Shown here: one piece after another, positions 6,422-8,467 of the stretch
Layout of the letters: the number at the start of each line of letters is the position of its first letter
Numbering within the stretch: the first letter of the stretch is position 1
Assembly: GCA_007121175.1 (NCBI GenBank)
Contig: SKMG01000312.1
Location: forward strand, 1 to 8,467
Reading direction: 5' to 3'
Length of the DNA stretch: 8,467 bases
Origin: Trueperaceae bacterium
GTDB lineage: Bacteria; Deinococcota; Deinococci; Deinococcales; Trueperaceae
Notes under the pieces: generated by a model
The model's database searches: none
Told to the model about the DNA's origin: nothing
What the model saw: only the letters and a program-made list of their open reading frames with translations
Program-made: the position numbers and the translations under genes

Positions 6422-7909
6422 CGCCCTCGCCAGCCGCGCATCGACATGCGGCAGTGTACGACCGCGCCCGACGGCTCGCTGTTGAGTTCTGCCGGTGGCC
6501 CGCTCGCCGACGCCGTGCTGGTCGGAGGTGCCGTTCGCGACCTGCTGCTGGCGCGACCGCTGGCCGATCTCGACTGGCTGGTAGCGGACCCGCGTCGGTG
6601 CGCCGAGGCGCTGTCTCGTGCGCTCGATGGGAGCGTCGTCGCGCTCGACCCCGCACGCGGGCACTGGCGCGTCGTGGCCGATGGCCGCTGCTGGGACCTG
6701 ATCGCGCCCGATCCCGGCGACGACCGCAACGGGCTGCACGATCCGAGCGAGCGCCGCCCCAGGCTGCACGAACCCGGCACTGCGCCGGGCCCGAGCCCGC
6801 TCGTCGAGGGCGTGCTCGAGCGTGACCTGCGCCGGCGCGACCTGACCATCAACGCGCTGGCGGCCTTGCCGGACGGCCGCGTGGTCGATCCGACCGGGGG
6901 CCTGCGCGACTTGCGCGACCGGATCGTGCGCTTGAGCGCGCCTGAGGTGCTCGCCGCCGACCCGCTGCGCGCCTGGCGAGCGGTGCGCTTCGCGGCCCAG
7001 CTCGGCTTCCGGCTCGACGAGGAGAGCGCGGCCTGGATCGCCGAGCTCGCGCCGACGCTCGGACTGGGCGGCCAGCCGCTGCCAGCCGCGGAGCGGCTGC
7101 AGGCCGAACTCTCCGCGTGCCTGATGAGCCCCGTGGCGGGCCGCGCGATGGCCGCCCTCGACGAGCTCGGCCTGCTCGCACCAGTCTTGCCAGAGCTGAC
7201 CGCCGGTCGCGGGATGAGTCAGGGCCCGCTTCACCACCTCGACGTACTGCAGCATCAGCTCGAGGCGCTGCAGCGCCTGGTCGACGCCTTCCCGGCGGCC
7301 GAACCCGCGCTGCGCTGGGCCACGCTGCTGCACGACGTGGGCAAGCCGCTGACCTTGCTGCACGACGAGGGCGACCGTCCTCGCTTCCATGGCCACGACG
7401 TTGTCGGTGCCGAGGTGGCCGCGCGGGCACTACGACGCCTGCGCCTGCCGAGCGCGACGGTGGCGCATGTTGCGGCGCTGATCCGCGCGCACATGCGGCC
7501 GCTGCCCCGCGACGAGCGGGCCGCGCGCCGCTTCGTCCACCGGCTCAGGCCGCTGCTGCCCGACTTGCTGAGGCTGATGGTGGCTGACCGGGAGGCAGCG
7601 CGCGGGCCGCTCGCCAGCGAAGCCGGACGGCAGCGCTATCGGCTGGCGCTGGCCGAGGTGATCCAGCGGCTCGAGTCGGAGCCGTCGGCGCCCGCGCCGC
7701 TGCTCGACGGCCGTGAGGTCATGCGTCTGCTGCAGCTGGCGCCGGGTCCGGCGGTAGGCGAAGCGCTGCGTGCGGTGGACGAGGCGCGCGCCGTCGGTGA
7801 AGTGACCGACCTCGCTGAGGCCGAGGCCTACCTCCGCCACATGGCCGCCCTCCGCGGTTGGCCGGTCGGAGAGGGCCGCGGGCACGACCGCGACGCTGGC
7901 GGCGCTTAG
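6404..7909 (+). CDS. cca: class II tRNA nucleotidyltransferase (CCA-, CC- or A-adding) with HD domain
   Basis: Adds some or all of the CCA 3' end of tRNA from CTP and ATP, without a nucleic acid template. The 501-residue product shows the class II head signature VGGAVRD (40-46) followed by the metal-binding DLD (55-57). Motif B is RRDLTINA (144-151), and DPTGGLRDL (162-170) lies in motif C. Motif D is ADPLRAWRAVRFAAQLGF (185-202), and LPAAERLQAEL (226-236) is in the neck region. A C-terminal HD domain follows: HHLD and H284 near 277-284, LLHDVGKP (308-315), HGHD (329-332). Two oddities: the glutamate expected at the start of the EDxxR template motif is alanine (A185), while D186 and R189 remain; and the segment between the metal site and motif B (about 100-135) is long, rich in proline and charge, and lacks the usual flexible-loop pattern. 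In Deinococcus, CC- and A-addition are split between two related proteins, so the exact activity is open, and a poly(A) polymerase-like role is less likely. Residues 1-33 form a non-conserved leader, so the start is uncertain. A CPBP gene follows two bases after the stop. Confidence 0.88.
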   Translation: MLGAFRRPRQPRIDMRQCTTAPDGSLLSSAGGPLADAVLVGGAVRDLLLARPLADLDWLVADPRRCAEALSRALDGSVVALDPARGHWRVVADGRCWDLIAPDPGDDRNGLHDPSERRPRLHEPGTAPGPSPLVEGVLERDLRRRDLTINALAALPDGRVVDPTGGLRDLRDRIVRLSAPEVLAADPLRAWRAVRFAAQLGFRLDEESAAWIAELAPTLGLGGQPLPAAERLQAELSACLMSPVAGRAMAALDELGLLAPVLPELTAGRGMSQGPLHHLDVLQHQLEALQRLVDAFPAAEPALRWATLLHDVGKPLTLLHDEGDRPRFHGHDVVGAEVAARALRRLRLPSATVAHVAALIRAHMRPLPRDERAARRFVHRLRPLLPDLLRLMVADREAARGPLASEAGRQRYRLALAEVIQRLESEPSAPAPLLDGREVMRLLQLAPGPAVGEALRAVDEARAVGEVTDLAEAEAYLRHMAALRGWPVGEGRGHDRDAGGA

Positions 7910-7911
7910 CG

Positions 7912-8467
7912 GTGGACCGGCGCTTCGCCCTGCTACTGCCGAGCCTGACGCTACTCGTGCTGACCGCCATCGGCTGGTGGTTCTGGCCGCCACCGGCGAC
8001 CGAGCCGCGGCTGGCGTGGCCCTACCTGGTGGTGGTCGGGCTCGCGACCGGCGGCGCGCTGCTGAGCGGCGCCACGCTGCTCGAGCGCACGGTGCCGAGC
8101 TTCCGCCGCACCTCGCGGCGCCTGGAGCGGCTGGTGCGCGACCTGCGGCTTCCGCCCGGCGGGGCGCTGCTGGCAGCGCTGGTGTCGGGCGTGAGCGAAG
8201 AGCTGTTCTTCCGGGGCTGGCTGCTGCCGACCATCGGCCTGTGGGGGCAAGCGCTCCTCTTCATGCTGCTGCATCCGGCGGGCCGCGCCGGCTGGAGCTA
8301 CACGCTCTACACCGGCGTGGCAGGATTGGCGTTCGGCATCGTGACGCTGAGTACCGGCAGCCTCTGGCCGGCGCTGATCGCCCACGTGGCGGTGAACCTG
8401 CACGGGTTCAGCAGCGCCTCGGGCGCTGGTGAGCGCGCACGGGGCGGGGCCACGGGCGGCGCCCCGG
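7912..8467 (+). CDS. CPBP (CAAX/Rce1-type) intramembrane metalloprotease family protein, 3' end outside the window
   Basis: Predicted integral membrane protein of the CPBP family, glutamate-dependent intramembrane proteases related to Rce1. In bacteria many have unknown substrates; some act in bacteriocin immunity. The 185 visible residues contain all three family motifs in order: EELFFR (96-101, EExxxR), FMLLH (117-121, FxxxH) and HVAVN (158-162, HxxxN). Hydrophobic segments lie near 5-25, 36-57, 85-95, 111-121, 131-147 and 150-163. The frame is open from the GTG at 7912 to the last base with no stop; the tail after residue 165 is Gly/Ala/Arg-rich and probably lies past the membrane core. 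The GTG comes two bases after the TAG of the nucleotidyltransferase gene and has no good ribosome site, which suggests termination-reinitiation coupling in an operon. A start slightly further in is possible. The active-site set is intact, so it is likely a working enzyme; the substrate cannot be told. Confidence 0.88.
   Translation, partial: MDRRFALLLPSLTLLVLTAIGWWFWPPPATEPRLAWPYLVVVGLATGGALLSGATLLERTVPSFRRTSRRLERLVRDLRLPPGGALLAALVSGVSEELFFRGWLLPTIGLWGQALLFMLLHPAGRAGWSYTLYTGVAGLAFGIVTLSTGSLWPALIAHVAVNLHGFSSASGAGERARGGATGGAP

Noticed and set aside
6389..7396. The coaE frame stays open upstream to 7396, giving an apparent 566-residue fusion protein.
   Set aside because: The extra part is antisense to the nucleotidyltransferase gene, has the low-complexity R/A/G/Q composition of a GC-rich shadow frame, and contains no domain. 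CoaE itself begins at the GTG near 6364-6388.
1..8467. A defence island, CRISPR array, prophage or transposon.
   Set aside because: I found no direct-repeat array, transposase, integrase, tRNA-flanked insertion or change of base composition. The CPBP gene alone is not evidence for a defence or bacteriocin system.

Overview
The window is a compact, GC-rich bacterial chromosome segment with six protein genes: five complete and one running off the right edge. I see no RNA genes, CRISPR arrays, insertion sequences or phage genes. The taxonomic guess is Deinococcota, perhaps the Truepera side of that phylum. It rests on the very high GC, the general look of the proteins, and starts preceded by TAnnnT about 6-7 bases upstream of ATG with no Shine-Dalgarno site, a leaderless layout well described in Deinococcus. 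This is inference. Other high-GC groups such as Chloroflexota or Actinomycetota also use leaderless mRNAs and cannot be excluded.

Layout. Positions 26-2047 (+) encode transketolase behind a strong AGGAGG. After 46 bases, 2094-3872 (+) encodes a secreted protein resembling the DUF3352 group, with a signal peptide and what looks like an internal two-fold duplication. This gene appears to have its own leaderless promoter. A perfect 15-bp GC-rich hairpin (3901-3934) then separates it from a convergent minus-strand pair. That pair is coaE (dephospho-CoA kinase, 6364-5696), whose TGA overlaps the ATG of a large membrane protein (5699-3948). The membrane protein joins an extracytoplasmic alpha/beta-hydrolase domain to about eight C-terminal membrane helices. 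Diverging from coaE across only 39 bases is a class II tRNA nucleotidyltransferase with an HD domain (6404-7909, +). Two bases after its stop comes a GTG-started CPBP/CAAX-type intramembrane protease gene, 7912 to the window end.

How the genes fit together. Transketolase, CoaE and the tRNA nucleotidyltransferase are housekeeping enzymes of the pentose phosphate pathway, CoA synthesis and tRNA 3'-end maturation. Each is followed by an envelope protein of unknown role: the secreted DUF3352-like protein, the hydrolase-membrane fusion and the CPBP protein respectively. I see no dedicated multi-gene defence or biosynthetic system. The points most worth a second look are the shared palindromic -10 region between coaE and the nucleotidyltransferase gene, the internal repeat of the secreted protein, the possibly CPBP-derived membrane half of the hydrolase, and the atypical loop and motif D of the nucleotidyltransferase.
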